Of a stretch of 64,000 nt of DNA, positions 41,889-52,369 are shown piece by piece. Position 1 is the first letter of the stretch, and each line of letters opens with the position of its first letter. Under the pieces are notes generated by a model that was given only the letters and a program-made list of their open reading frames with translations, did no database searches and had not been told where the DNA came from. Both the position numbers and the translations under genes were made by a program. Source of the stretch: Calendula officinalis (taxonomy: Eukaryota > Streptophyta > Magnoliopsida > Asterales > Asteraceae); contig OY970820.1 in the NCBI GenBank assembly GCA_963853835.1, positions 27,614,873 through 27,678,872 of the forward strand. The letters run 5' to 3'.

Positions 41889-43745
41889 ATTAGGTATGGG
41901 CCTCACCATAACACCACATTTTCTGCCACATCATCTGCCGCCTCACCAATCGCACCACACCACACCACTTTTTCCAGGAAATACCCACCACACTACACCA
42001 CACTACACCACACCACACCACACCATTTTTTTTCCATCTCATCATTTCTTTTCCATTTAATTTTAAACATAAAATAAAATTTTCATTAAAATAAAAATTT
42101 TAACATTACAATACTAGAAAAAAAATACAATACTTGAAAAAAAAACTAGCTTAAATTGCGGAAAGCGGCCCTCGCCTTCGCTTTCGCTTCCCTCAAAATC
42201 TCGAGATCCTCCCCATCCAAATCGTCCTCTTTATGCTTCAAAATGGAGATGGTATTGAGCATTATTGTTCCCTCGGTAGCGGTCTTGTCCGTCAGTCGTT
42301 TTTCCCTCCTCAACTGGACCTTCTCTTTTGACGTCACACCATGGTCGGCCAACATCTTCGCCACTTCATCCATCGTATTGTTCGACGATGACTGTTGCGC
42401 CGCATGGTGTAGTGCTCGTTTGGTCTTATCTCTTCCTACCGGTCATGTTGGAGTGGGGGTTTCTTCGTCCTCATCGAATATGTCATCGGGGATGTTGTCG
42501 TCCCCAACATTAAGGTCGATACGCGAAGTATTTGTATGAACATCAGAAACATCCACCGATTGGGAACTACGAGACCGCTTTGATTGTGATTGTTGTTGTT
42601 TTTGTCATTTTTTTTGTTGCTCCTGTGCAGTAATTGCAGCTAACCATTTTGGATCGTCTTTTACAACCAACCACTGCTTTTCTGACTCAAAATCATGACG
42701 CCCACCAGCTTTGTATTCTAGCCTTGTCGCGTCCATAACATCAAAATTACTCTGCCCGCTCCGTTTTTCAGACATAAGCTTGTTGTAGATACCGTTAAAC
42801 TTTGTTAAAATGGTGACTAGTTGACGCCACTTCCCAGACAGTTGGTCGTGGTTTCTGTACACCGGGCACTTCATGAGATCGTGAAAAACTTTGGACGCAG
42901 CCTCCCATAGCCCTACCGTTTTCTTGCTATTCCCATCCTTTGGGTCTTTTGAGGCGGTGCACCAAGCTTTACACAAAGCCACTTCTTCTTCAGTGGTCCA
43001 AGTCATTGGACCTTCATTCTCAACAACTACTTTCTCCTTGGCTTGCCCTTTTCCTTTATTTTTTGCTTTGCTATCGTCGGCCACTGTTTGGTGGAATTGT
43101 GTACTTTGGAATTGTGCACTTTGAAATTGACTTTGTTGAAATTGAGTTGGTTGGAATGGTGGGTTTTGGAATGGAGGGTTTTGAAATTGAGTTGGTTGAA
43201 ATTGTGGGTTATGGAATTGTGGGTGTTGGAATGGTTGGTTTTGGAATTGTGGGTGTTGGAATTGATGTTGTTGGTATTGGGGATTTGGTTGAATGAGAGT
43301 TCCTGTGTTGAGCAAATTAACATATTGGTTGAAGTGGGCAAACCCAATGTTACTTTGGTCGTTGGTGTTGGGGTTTACCGGGGACGATTCGGGTGAGATT
43401 TGGTTGGAAGTCATGTGGTTTTGAGAATAATAAGATTGTAAAGTTTGTAGAGATTGTGTGGTTGTGGTTGTGTAAAAAATAAGGTATATTGTATGTATAT
43501 ATAGGGGAAAAGATAAATTAATTAATTTTTTTTTAAAGTTAAAACTGTCATATGACCGTTACCCTCGTCCCAACGGTCAAAAAATCAACCCTCCACGCCC
43601 GTTGCCGCTCGTTACCGTGCCCCGGGTTCACCACTACTTTAGAACACGGCGTTAAGGGGGGCGGTGTTCCCCGATGCCCCACGTTGTTGAGCCCTTGCCA
43701 AGTCACCACCACGGTAACGGCCCTTGGCCCATACCGAACGGTCTA
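41889..43745 (-). mobile_element. PIF/Harbinger-type element, ORF1 half
   Basis: The left end GGTATGGGCC (41893) and right end GGCCCATACC (about 43724-43733) are inverted. Between them lie a CACCACACC-rich AT/CA tract, one Myb-like gene on the minus strand and a GC-rich right end. No DDE transposase frame is seen, so it would depend on a partner. The hAT MITE inserted at its left tip. A 3-bp target duplication could not be confirmed. Confidence 0.6.
42146..43414 (-). pseudogene. Myb/SANT-like ORF1 protein of a PIF/Harbinger element
   Basis: One frame runs from ATG 43414 to the stop at 42146 (422 codons) with two internal TGA codons, at 42605 and near 42444. The N-terminus is Gln/Pro/Asn-rich with a QF(Q/H)xPQF repeat. 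A Myb/SANT trihelix-like domain follows (TWTTEEEVALCKAWC, then WRQLVTILTKFNGIYNKLMS). The C-terminus is a charged helix (DEVAKMLADH, LREAKAKARAAFRNLS) like the NAM-associated C-terminal domain. Relatives in Asteraceae are often mislabelled as glutathione S-transferase T3-like. Such ORF1 proteins bind element ends and help import the transposase. At the second TGA the family usually has Arg (RPVGRDK), so CGA to TGA is likely. Confidence 0.78.
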
Positions 43746-43914
43746 AAGAATTATTTAGTTAGCTTTTATTTAAAGGTTTGTTAATGACAGTACTTAAGGG
43801 ACTGTCTCCAACATGCATAAAATGATTGTACATTCATCGATAAGGTAGTGTTTTTAAAATTTAAAGGATGGTTTTTAGATTAGGCCTTGTTATTGACAAT
43901 CCTTGTCATTATCA

Positions 43915-44189
43915 TTTTTCTTAGTTTTAAAAAGAGTGGTGTATTTTTGGGGGCAGGTAGGCACATAGATTTGTTTGACGTTTTTAGGGTAAAAGAAGGT
44001 GGGTTGTTTCGTTCCTACGAATGGAAAAAGTTGCTTAACATTCAGACATGTTCTGAAAAAATAGCGGGACCCGCAAGTTATGGCTTTAATCTTGACTTCA
44101 TAGATGGTTTAATAAATAAAAATTTGATCACAAAATTTGAACTCAAAAAATACAATTATGTATACTTTGACTTAATAATATGTTCATGA
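43915..44189 (+). pseudogene. unidentified gene fragment, weakly ARID-like
   Basis: About 85 codons read as plausible protein (GRHIDLFDVFRVKEGGLFRS, EWKKLLNIQTCSEKIAGPAS), unlike the AT-rich spacer around it. DLFDVFRVKEGG followed by a Trp-Lys recalls helix 2-3 of ARID DNA-binding domains, but the match is weak. There is no proper start within the coding-like part. Confidence 0.3.
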
Positions 44190-45218
44190 TGCAAGATTGA
44201 CGCTGCTAAGTCATAATTACTATTGACTGAGAATACAAAATTATGACAAAGAAAATAATATTTTATATTTATTTTAGATCTGGTCTAAAATAACTTTACT
44301 ATACATTGTTAATAATTAAAAAAGTTTTTCTAACTCATGCTCTAAGTACATGAGATAAAAGCATTTATTAATGTTAAAATTACCATTTATATTGACAAAT
44401 AAATTTCATAATTGGTAAAATTATATTTCATTTAATGCATTTTTTGATATGTTAGGAAATAATATGTTCAATTAATACTCCTTACCTCATACCCTTAAGG
44501 ACATGAGATAAAAAACATTTATTGATGTTACAATTACCATTTATATTGACAAATGAATTTTATAAGGGTCCTATTATTTTGATAACCCTTTATTTTATTT
44601 GAACATATTTGGTAAAAATTTAATCTTGGAAATTAAACAGCTCTTTTATAAAAGCTGTAAAAATAAAAATAAAAAAATCATGTAAGATTGAACTTCACAA
44701 GCACACGTTTCTCTCTCTTCCTTATCTTATTTTTAAAAGCAGAAAATTATAAGTATCAAACAAACATCTCTACTTTTTTCTTCATCTCTTTCATACCCAA
44801 ATACACACAACCTGACCGCGGTGAGTTTCTGCCGCTTAAGCTTTCGGTTGAGGGTAGGGACATGTTGGCGGTGGGAGGCGGTATTATTAAAGAAGAAAGT
44901 CAAAGGAAGTTACTTTTTAATACAAGAAATAGATAAAAGAAATGGTAAATATCTTTTATTGGGGAAGTAATTAATGCTAATTAAGGATAATCATTAGGAG
45001 TATTAAATAAGCTGTCACAATAGTAGTCAAGACTGTCATAATAGCTACTCCCTTTCATAATTGGTAAAATTATACTTCATTTATTGCAATTTTTTGATAT
45101 GTTAAGAAATAATGTGTTCAATTAATACTCCTTACCTCATGCCCTTAGGGCATGAGTTTGCCAACCCCGAATTAAAAAAAAATGGTAATAAAACCATGAG
45201 AATGTCATGGAAAATTGG
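44190..45218. other. cluster of MITE pieces
   Basis: GTTTTTCTAACTCATGCTC (44327), CCTCATACCCTTAAGGACATGAG (about 44485) and CCTCATGCCCTTAGGGCATGAG (about 45133) belong to one repeat family. The segment TTTCATAATTGGTAAAATTATA to CCTTACCTCATGCCCTTA occurs twice (44405-44500 and 45053-45150), so one copy seems to be split or duplicated around about 550 bp of other sequence. No gene. Confidence 0.4.
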
Positions 45219-45231
45219 AAACATTTAATTT

Positions 45232-45504
45232 TTTTTTGGAAACGACAAATATATAATTAAACAACTTAGCAAGGAGCTAAGACAACAAAGTATAAAATTA
45301 AGACAAGACCATAAAAGGAGAAATACACCAATCTAACCAAACACAAGAAATTTTACTCTTATGTTTCAACCAATTAAATGACATTGATATGATATCACCC
45401 GCAATCGTCATGTAAGTCTTGTGGATGCCATTGAAAATTGCATCATTTCTTGCTTTCCAAATGCACCATACGAAGCATTGAACTTTTTTCGGTCAAATTT
45501 ACGA
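45232..45504 (-). mobile_element. 5'-truncated LINE with poly(A) and target duplication
   Basis: The minus strand encodes the C-terminal end of a plant LINE reverse transcriptase protein (VQCFVWCIWKARNDAIFNG ... SFNWLKHKSK ... WLDWC), then a 3' UTR and an A-run (45232-45237). The flanking AAACATTTAATTT is repeated exactly at 45219-45231 and 45505-45517. It is a dead-on-arrival insertion. Confidence 0.85.
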
Positions 45505-45665
45505 AAACATTTAATTTAACATAACATATAAAGTAAAAATATTTAGTTAATTGTCAGATATTTTAAATACACATTAATTATACAAAGTGAAAAGATTACG
45601 GATCACAATCAATATCTATAACGCATGTTAATGGTAAAAGGATTAATATTTGCACAAAAAATATT

Positions 45666-45870
45666 ACTTCCTATGTCCCAAAACTATTGTCCACAAATAA
45701 AATCACATAGTTTAAGAAAAATGTATTTATTATTATACTATCTAACCTGAAAAATTTCAACTTTACCACTTAATTATTTTTTTATTAGTGGAATTTGCAA
45801 CTTGACAATAATTTTGAGACAAACCGAAAAGGAAACATGGACAATAAAATTAGGACGGATGGAGCACATT
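45666..45870. mobile_element. decayed Stowaway-like MITE
   Basis: CTTCCTATGTCCCAAAACTATTG on the left and AATAAAATTAGGACGGATGGAG on the right are degraded CTCCCTCCGTCCC-type ends. Confidence 0.55.
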
Positions 45871-46736
45871 TTTCAAATGATCTGTAATACTATTATGTGT
45901 AATAATATTATTAAGAAAATTATGTGTTCACTCACATAAAAAACAATAGATTATACAAGAAGAGAGGGGGAAAATGTGGGACTTATAACTACTATTATTT
46001 TTCAGTAGAATGAGGTAAACATGTACAATAAATAATGGGATGTAACGTTCCTTATCAAATTATTATGGTTACGTTTTCTTTCGGGATAGAGATAGTTATG
46101 TGACTATACTTATTGAAATGTCGTTATTCGGAAGTTATAGCGTGGAGTTTTCACGTTTTCTATGGCGGAAAGCATATATTTTTAGAGTATGACAAAATGT
46201 GTATATCATGTAAAATCGGTAATTTGACAATACTGATTCAATAAATGTTATTAATTTAGATAAAGTTTGATTTGTAAGTAGGTTTGGTAATGGATATATG
46301 TGTGAAAGAAAAAGTGGAGAGGAATGTATAATTGCTGTAAAATAATTGTATTGTATCGAAAGTATAAAAGAATAGAATATTCTTAATCAGTAAAATTTAA
46401 AAGCTTTTAAGAATTAAGGTTATATACTTGACACAAATTTGCTTGTTTGCAATAAAATTTGAATTGATTGAGTCAGCTATAGTTAGCCAAGTTTAATAAT
46501 AATTAAAACCAAAATGAAGAAGTGCTTAACATGACGCGTTGACTTTTCTTAGCTTTGACGCTACTCGGATCCAAGTTACCAAATCAGGTAATGTGACACT
46601 CCTTACTTTAGATGCAAATACAAGGAATAAAGTTAAAATCAAAATCAAAAATAAAAATCAAACATGAGAAGAAAGGCTTACAAATGGTGTTGACAACATA
46701 AAGGGATGTCGATTTTCAAATGATGAATTAAACAGA
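45871..46736. other. intergenic spacer
   Basis: AT-rich; nothing definable. Confidence 0.45.
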
Positions 46737-46957
46737 CCTTGTGTGTGAAGCCCACAACTACAACAAGAAAATGGGCCTCCAATTAAATTTGCATAAAATG
46801 GTCAAACAGAATAAACTCATAAATAGTTTAGTTTGGTTAACTGGATCAACTTCTTGAAAACCAAATTAAACTATGTATAAATTTATTTTGTTTGAGCATT
46901 TTATCTAAATTTAATTGGAGGCCCATTTTCTTGTAGTTATGGGCTTCACAGACAAGG
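46737..46957. repeat. short-loop inverted repeat, about 100-bp arms
   Basis: Arms 46737-46838 and 46859-46957 are near-complementary (CTTGTGTGTGAAGCCCACAA against TATGGGCTTCACAGACAAGG) with a loop of only 20 bases. A transcript from either strand would form one long hairpin. Confidence 0.85.
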
Positions 46958-47143
46958 CTTTTTTTGAATTTAATTTATAATTTCTATTTTGCCAAACACT
47001 AGATATGAATTTTGTGCGATATTAAAATGTGATAAGCTAATAATCAGGTTGAAAAAGCAATGACAAACACCCCCTTAATTGCTAGACGCTCCGGATTATG
47101 GATAAAATTGTAGGTTGGTCAAGATTTCCGATAATAAAACCTT

Positions 47144-47325
47144 GGGTTTTTCTAATCTCATGTCCTTAACTGAATGAGTTCGAAATTTCTTTTTACAATG
47201 AATAAATGCATTCATTACATATTAATGATGTCTATTTTTTACATATATTAAATGTTTTTTTAACTAATAACGGTAAGTTTGAGTTCATTAAATCTGCTTA
47301 TGTAGGGCATGAGTTAGCCAAACCC
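47144..47325. mobile_element. foldback MITE with GGGTTTTTCTAATCTCATG end
   Basis: Inverted ends GGGTTTTTCTAATCTCATGTCC and GGGCATGAGTTAGCCAAACCC. Same family as the pieces at 44.3 and 45.1 kb. Confidence 0.65.
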
Positions 47326-47418
47326 TAAAAACTTTTAAGAAAATTGAAAAAGTCTTTCTTGAATTGTTAATTACTGAGTAATTGTTAAATATTATATATC
47401 ATCATACGAAATTATATA

Positions 47419-47672
47419 CTCCCTCCGTCCCACAAAAAAGTTCTCATTTCTAATGGGCACAAGTATTTAGGAGAGAGTTAGTGGTGGGGTCCATAGTTAT
47501 ATTTTGATTAAAATATAAGGTTTTCTGGAGAGAGAATGTGCTTTTAGAAGATAATTAGTGGTGGGGTCCATAGTTTTAATATTATTTTATTAAGTGGTCC
47601 CTCACCATTTGAGAAATGAGAACTTTTTTGTGGGACAAAATTTAGAGGAGAGATGGGAACTTTTTGTGGGAG
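47419..47672. mobile_element. Stowaway MITE
   Basis: 254 bp, left end CTCCCTCCGTCCCACAAAAA, right end TTTTTGTGGGAG with the outer CGG block lost; flanked by TA at 47417-47418 and 47673-47674. Confidence 0.88.
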
Positions 47673-47874
47673 TATTAATCACCGTCGAAAGTATATTTAG
47701 AAAGCTAAGAAATTCAAATGAGATTAAAATGTCAGTAAAATAATCAAGAGAAGTAACGCATCAACATCAACAATTCTCACACGAAACTAATTCCAAATTT
47801 CTTATTCACCTATACGTTTTGAATAAATAATTCAAAGGGGATTTTTTTTTATTTTGTTTCTTCAATTCGGATTT

Positions 47875-49134
47875 TTAATATTTCAATGGTGGCGCCGTGT
47901 ATGGATGGTGGCCATGCGGTGGCAGCCATTTCTTAGTTGGTGGTGGAGGAGGAGGTGGTGGTGGTGGAGGAGGTGGTGGTGGTGGTGGTGGTGGTGGAGG
48001 AGGAGGAGGAGGAGGTGGTGGTGGTGGTGGAGGAGGAGGAGGAGGAGGAGGTGGGGGAGGAGGAGGAGCTGCACAACCACGACAATTCACCGGACGAGAA
48101 TAAAAGGCTTTGCACTCCGCCACTTGCAGCTGTGCCGGCCTGCCCGGAATACAATTTTGTCGATCATCTTTGTCCGGCAGCTTCAGACAAATTTTGGGCT
48201 CGCCGGAAAAGTAATTATACGAGTACGTGAAATTCTCCAATTTGGGCAACGAACAAATACTAGACGGAATCTCGCCAGAAAACTTGTTGTGAGCCACATT
48301 TAACTGCTCCAAGCTCTTCATTTTTCCTATACTTTCCGGCAACATCCCCACGAGTGAGTTATAACTCACATCGAAAACAGTCAACTTCTTCAACGACCCG
48401 ATATCCGGCGTTAAACAACCACTTAAACCGACGTTCATTAGAATAATTTCTTCCAACGTTTCACCCATATTTTTTATACTCGATGGCAAACAACCATTGA
48501 TATCATTATTAGCAAAAACCAAAACCGAAACAGGAGAGTTCCCTAGGTTTTTCGGAATACTAGAATTGAAGAAGTTGTTATTAATGAAAATTGCATCGAG
48601 TTTAAGGTCATACAATTTCGAAGGCACGCCACCCTTAAATCGGTTGAACCGAATATCTAGAAATTTGAGCGAAGGAAGTGACAACACCATTGACGGGAAA
48701 TTACCCGAAAAGAGGTTGTTACTTATATCAAGCTCGTAAAGAAGACCTAGTTTCTCGAAAGACTTTGGCACTGTTCCACAAAACCTGTTAGAGTTGATGT
48801 GGAACAGTGCAAGGTCACTGAGTAAACCTAGGTCTTCTGGGAGAGATCCCGAGATGTTTGCATGGTTGAGGTCGATACCAGCAACTGTGGTGATATGTTG
48901 ATCGTCTAAAGAAGGCGCGCAAAACACCCCAGTGTAGTTACATACTTTAGGGCCAACCCAATCGGAAGTAAAGCCTCGAGGATCCGAGGTTATTGCATGT
49001 TTCCATGCTTGGAGAGCAAAATAGGCTTTTTGGAGCCTAGGGTTTGGGGGAGATGGTGCTTGATGAGAAAGGGTTATGAAGAAAGAGAGGAGAACAAGAA
49101 TGACAAATGTGTGGTATGGGGATGGTATGGTCAT
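47875..49134 (-). CDS. LRX: leucine-rich repeat extensin-like protein (LRX)
   Basis: A single exon of 419 residues. A signal peptide (MTIPSPYHTFVILVLLSFF) is followed by the LRX N-terminal domain (LQKAYFALQAWKHAITSDP, VCNYTGVFC). About ten leucine-rich repeats of the form LGLLYELDISNNLFSGNFP come next, then the Cys-rich cap (ENFTYSYNYFSGEP, NCIPGRPAQ, FYSRPVNCRGC). The tail is an extensin-like run of 43 consecutive prolines ending in TKKWLPPHGHHPYTAPPLKY. LRX proteins sit in the cell wall, bind RALF peptides with the LRR part and anchor through the Pro-rich part. Here the tail lacks Ser-Pro4 motifs and is far shorter than in typical LRX proteins of 600-900 residues, so wall cross-linking may differ. 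The frame is intact. Confidence 0.92.
   Translation of the reverse strand: MTIPSPYHTFVILVLLSFFITLSHQAPSPPNPRLQKAYFALQAWKHAITSDPRGFTSDWVGPKVCNYTGVFCAPSLDDQHITTVAGIDLNHANISGSLPEDLGLLSDLALFHINSNRFCGTVPKSFEKLGLLYELDISNNLFSGNFPSMVLSLPSLKFLDIRFNRFKGGVPSKLYDLKLDAIFINNNFFNSSIPKNLGNSPVSVLVFANNDINGCLPSSIKNMGETLEEIILMNVGLSGCLTPDIGSLKKLTVFDVSYNSLVGMLPESIGKMKSLEQLNVAHNKFSGEIPSSICSLPKLENFTYSYNYFSGEPKICLKLPDKDDRQNCIPGRPAQLQVAECKAFYSRPVNCRGCAAPPPPPPPPPPPPPPPPPPPPPPPPPPPPPPPPPPPPPPPPPPPTKKWLPPHGHHPYTAPPLKY
47938..48066. repeat. GGN/CCN trinucleotide minisatellite coding polyproline
   Basis: 129 bp of GGT and GGA triplets (CCA, CCT and CCACC codons on the coding strand) keep several frames on both strands open. 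Likely to vary in length between individuals. Confidence 0.9.
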
Positions 49135-51507
49135 CTTTGGAAATTGATTTGGTGATTAATGAGGAGGAATGGCAATAAGGATGTTCTATTTAAATGTGGT
49201 TTATGATTTTGTTGTTGAAACCCAAACGAAGGTTGTTTGGACATCGCTAGTGATAGTGATACTTATAACAACTCTCCCAAGTTTTATTAAAGAAACACCA
49301 CAAAATGGATAAAACTCGATTGAGTTTAAATATTTTGAACGAGTTTAACAATTTGAGAAAGTTAGAAATCAATATGAAATAAATTAGGAAGCTTTCAAAA
49401 TGTAAATATTTTGACTTCTGTTTAAGTCAAAGAGTATTAGATGTAAGAAAGCATCTTAGGCCAAGTCGTAACAACAAATCAAGTAGTTTTGTCACTTTTG
49501 AGAGGAGAAAAATGTAAACATTGACTAAAGTTATATAATGAGTGGTTACTAATTTACTATAACCAAGTTGGTTTTATATTTGAAAATTATGAAAGCATCA
49601 CCGGCGCGTTTTATTTGAAATTTAGATTGGTTTTTATTTCTTCAATTTTTTTACCCAAGAAACTTATATATTTCGAAAATGCAAATTTAGTTTAAATACA
49701 AACATAAAAAGGTAAAAGTTGCAAGTCTCAATTCATAATATGCGTGTTGGTAGTAGTTTAAACTCTCCAAGTGTTTCCTTAATTATCAAGTTATCGTATT
49801 AAAACATTATGACATTTTTTTTTAAATGGAGAAGAATACTAATATTTATATTCATTATTTATAAATAAATAGATAAAGCAGGGCCTTATGGTAGATAAAT
49901 AAATAAATCGTTAAAAGGGTATTGTGAGATCACCCCAAAAACGCGTAAACCTTTTATAAATAAGAATACTTTTCAATTTTATTCTAGAGCATGGAAATTT
50001 GCATGATTATATGACGCAATTTCACTGATACAACAATATGATAACATGTTTATAATTGTAAATGGTTAAGTAATAATACCAAATAAAGATCTACTCAAAC
50101 CTTGTTAGCATTAAGGTTAACTTAAGCTTAACCCATAATTATTACATGTAATTCTTTTAACGGCATATCTAGATATATAGTTATAGACATAAGCTTGGAC
50201 GAAAAGCTCTAAAACTAGAAAGATGATCAAAATTGATCAATTTTTTGATATTTTAGATCATTTTACAAATAAAAAAATGTAGGAAAATGAAGCACGGGTC
50301 AAATTAATAAATTTTAGCATGGTTTGGTAATTAAGTTTATAATTCTTAAAATTTTACATTGTTAAACTTAGAATAAAGAGTTCAATGAAATCTTTCATCT
50401 AAAAATTGTTGAAACATATATTTAACAATGAGAAATTAAAAAAAAGAAAAGAAAAAAAAAGCTAACAAATAGAAGAACAATCAAATTGTTTTAAAATTAT
50501 TTTTTAAAGAAAAATTCAAATATTTTGTACGTAGTTAAGATAATGAAGCTTAATTAATTGAGAATTGTTTAATTTGGTTTGTATGGTTATATTCTTTTTT
50601 ATGATTTATATGAAGTGGACTAATTAAGCTAATTACAAAAATTAATAAAAGGAACAAGTTGAAGATTAAAATATTTATTAGGTGGCCGGTGGGTTGGAAA
50701 ATAGGAATGGAAGAATTTTCTCAACAATTATTTGCTTATAATTATCAAATTCCGATCGTTACCCCCAACCTTCTAAGAAGCTCGTCATGCATGCATTGAC
50801 AAAGTAAATGCAAGTGTCGAAAAGCATAATATTAATTTGTTCATATTCATTTTGTTGAAAAATATGCCCAATTAGAAATATATAAAATAGTTTTGTATCA
50901 TTTTACTTTCTTATCATCTCGTAAATATTTATTCACGGCTCAAACTGTTAACATATAGGAAATCATTCGATAGCTCCTACCACAAAGTTATTACCATATC
51001 GATTGAAACTAACATTGAAATTAACTTGTACATGCTTGGTAATTATGAGACCATTATGGCATTATCTTTTATCACTCGCATAAAAAAACAATGATATATT
51101 AATTAAAATAAGAACTAACATAAAATCTGTAGTTATTCCAACATTTTTAGAAGCAAAGTATAAATCGTCTATCTGCGCGTCTATCTGCGCATGATTTAGA
51201 CTAAAAAACAGACGTATATTCTTGATCAAGTCAATAGTCTGGACTTTCAACCCAGCTTGCATAAAAGTTGAGAAAGAAAGAGAAAATGGTATTTACATTT
51301 TTGGAAAAAACATACCCCTTGAGGAAGTCTATTATAGATTTATTTTATGAGAAATCCTATTAATACATATTATTTGTGCGTATTTATGTGTTTTTGATGA
51401 AGACAAATATAAAAATCAACTAATGAGTTAAGGAAAAAAAATTGCATATCAACTTATAATCAGATGTTTTGAATATTGTGTGTAATAGTTTAGCTCATTT
51501 ATTTATA
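49135..51507. other. long intergenic AT-rich spacer
   Basis: Contains the LRX promoter at its left end. I see no gene, RNA or bounded element in the rest; the 66-codon frame at 51062-51262 is not convincing. Confidence 0.45.
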
Positions 51508-52000
51508 CTAGCAGGGTATCCGCGCAATGCGGCGGCGGGTACCTTGTAACAATATTTTGCGATAACGATAGTGATTGTACGATGGTGGCAGTAGTGATGG
51601 TATGTTCGATAGTGATTGTGACGGTAGTGATTCTAGTGGCGGGTGGTAGTAGGTGGTGGTCAACAAAATGATATGAGTTTGTGGCTAGAGCTCATTGCTT
51701 ATAACATGAAAGTCGCAAGTTCATGTCCTTGGGGTGTCAATTTTTTCCTAAACACAAATATTTCCCGAGATAACAAGATATTTCCTTGCAAAATTGACAA
51801 AGTCTGAAATATATATTATATGTAGTAAAAGATAATTTAATAGAAAATGAAATATTGTAAAATAAGGATAATTAGAAGGATTATTTGAAATGAGATTGTT
51901 TACCTCATAAATTTTAGCAGTTATTATACTTTAATGTGAATAAGTACATTGAAAAGGAAACAATAGCAAAAATCCCATGTAGTTGAGATGAAAAAGCACG
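51508..52000 (-). mobile_element. Helitron-like 3' terminus, 5' end not found
   Basis: On the minus strand the end reads CCGCCGCATTGCGCGG (hairpin), ATACCCTG, CTAG, then T. This fits the Helitron 3' signature of a hairpin about 10 bases before CTRR and insertion between A and T. The right limit given is arbitrary. A tRNA-like stretch (GTGGCTAGAGCTCATTGC ... AAGTTCATGTCC) at about 51680-51735 lies inside. Confidence 0.5.
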
Positions 52001-52045
52001 AACCCTCTATGCGCAAGGTCATGAGTTTAAATCCCGCTTATGAGA
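51975..52045 (+). mobile_element. tRNA-like SINE remnant
   Basis: GTAGTTGAGATGAAAAAGC and CATGAGTTTAAATCCCGC resemble degenerate A and B boxes spaced like a tRNA. No ends seen. Confidence 0.3.
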
Positions 52046-52369
52046 ATGAAGAATAGGAAAGTTGTTTGTTTAATGACTTTAAATTAGGTATCAAATCCAT
52101 ATATTTTGACATTCTCTAACCTATTAATTTCAAAATTCATTCCCATTCCACCTTATTCCTAAACCCATACCATACCAATTCCTTCTCAAAACAAGTTATG
52201 CAACAGTTATACATTCAAAACAAGTGTAATCGTAGAAGTCTGCAAAAGACACAATAAACATGATCATAAACACCGGAACCCAAGAAATTAAACTTATGGT
52301 TACGCCAAGACTAAACACCCCTATTTCTAGTTTTTTGGTACATTTTTCACAAATTTTCATTAATGTACT

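Noticed and set aside
47883..48303. Several long open frames (poly-Gly, poly-His/Leu, poly-Ser/Thr, poly-Val/Glu, Trp/Arg-rich) opposite or overlapping the LRX tail
   Set aside because: They are by-products of the GGN/CCN triplet repeat; only the minus frame continues into signal peptide and leucine-rich repeats.
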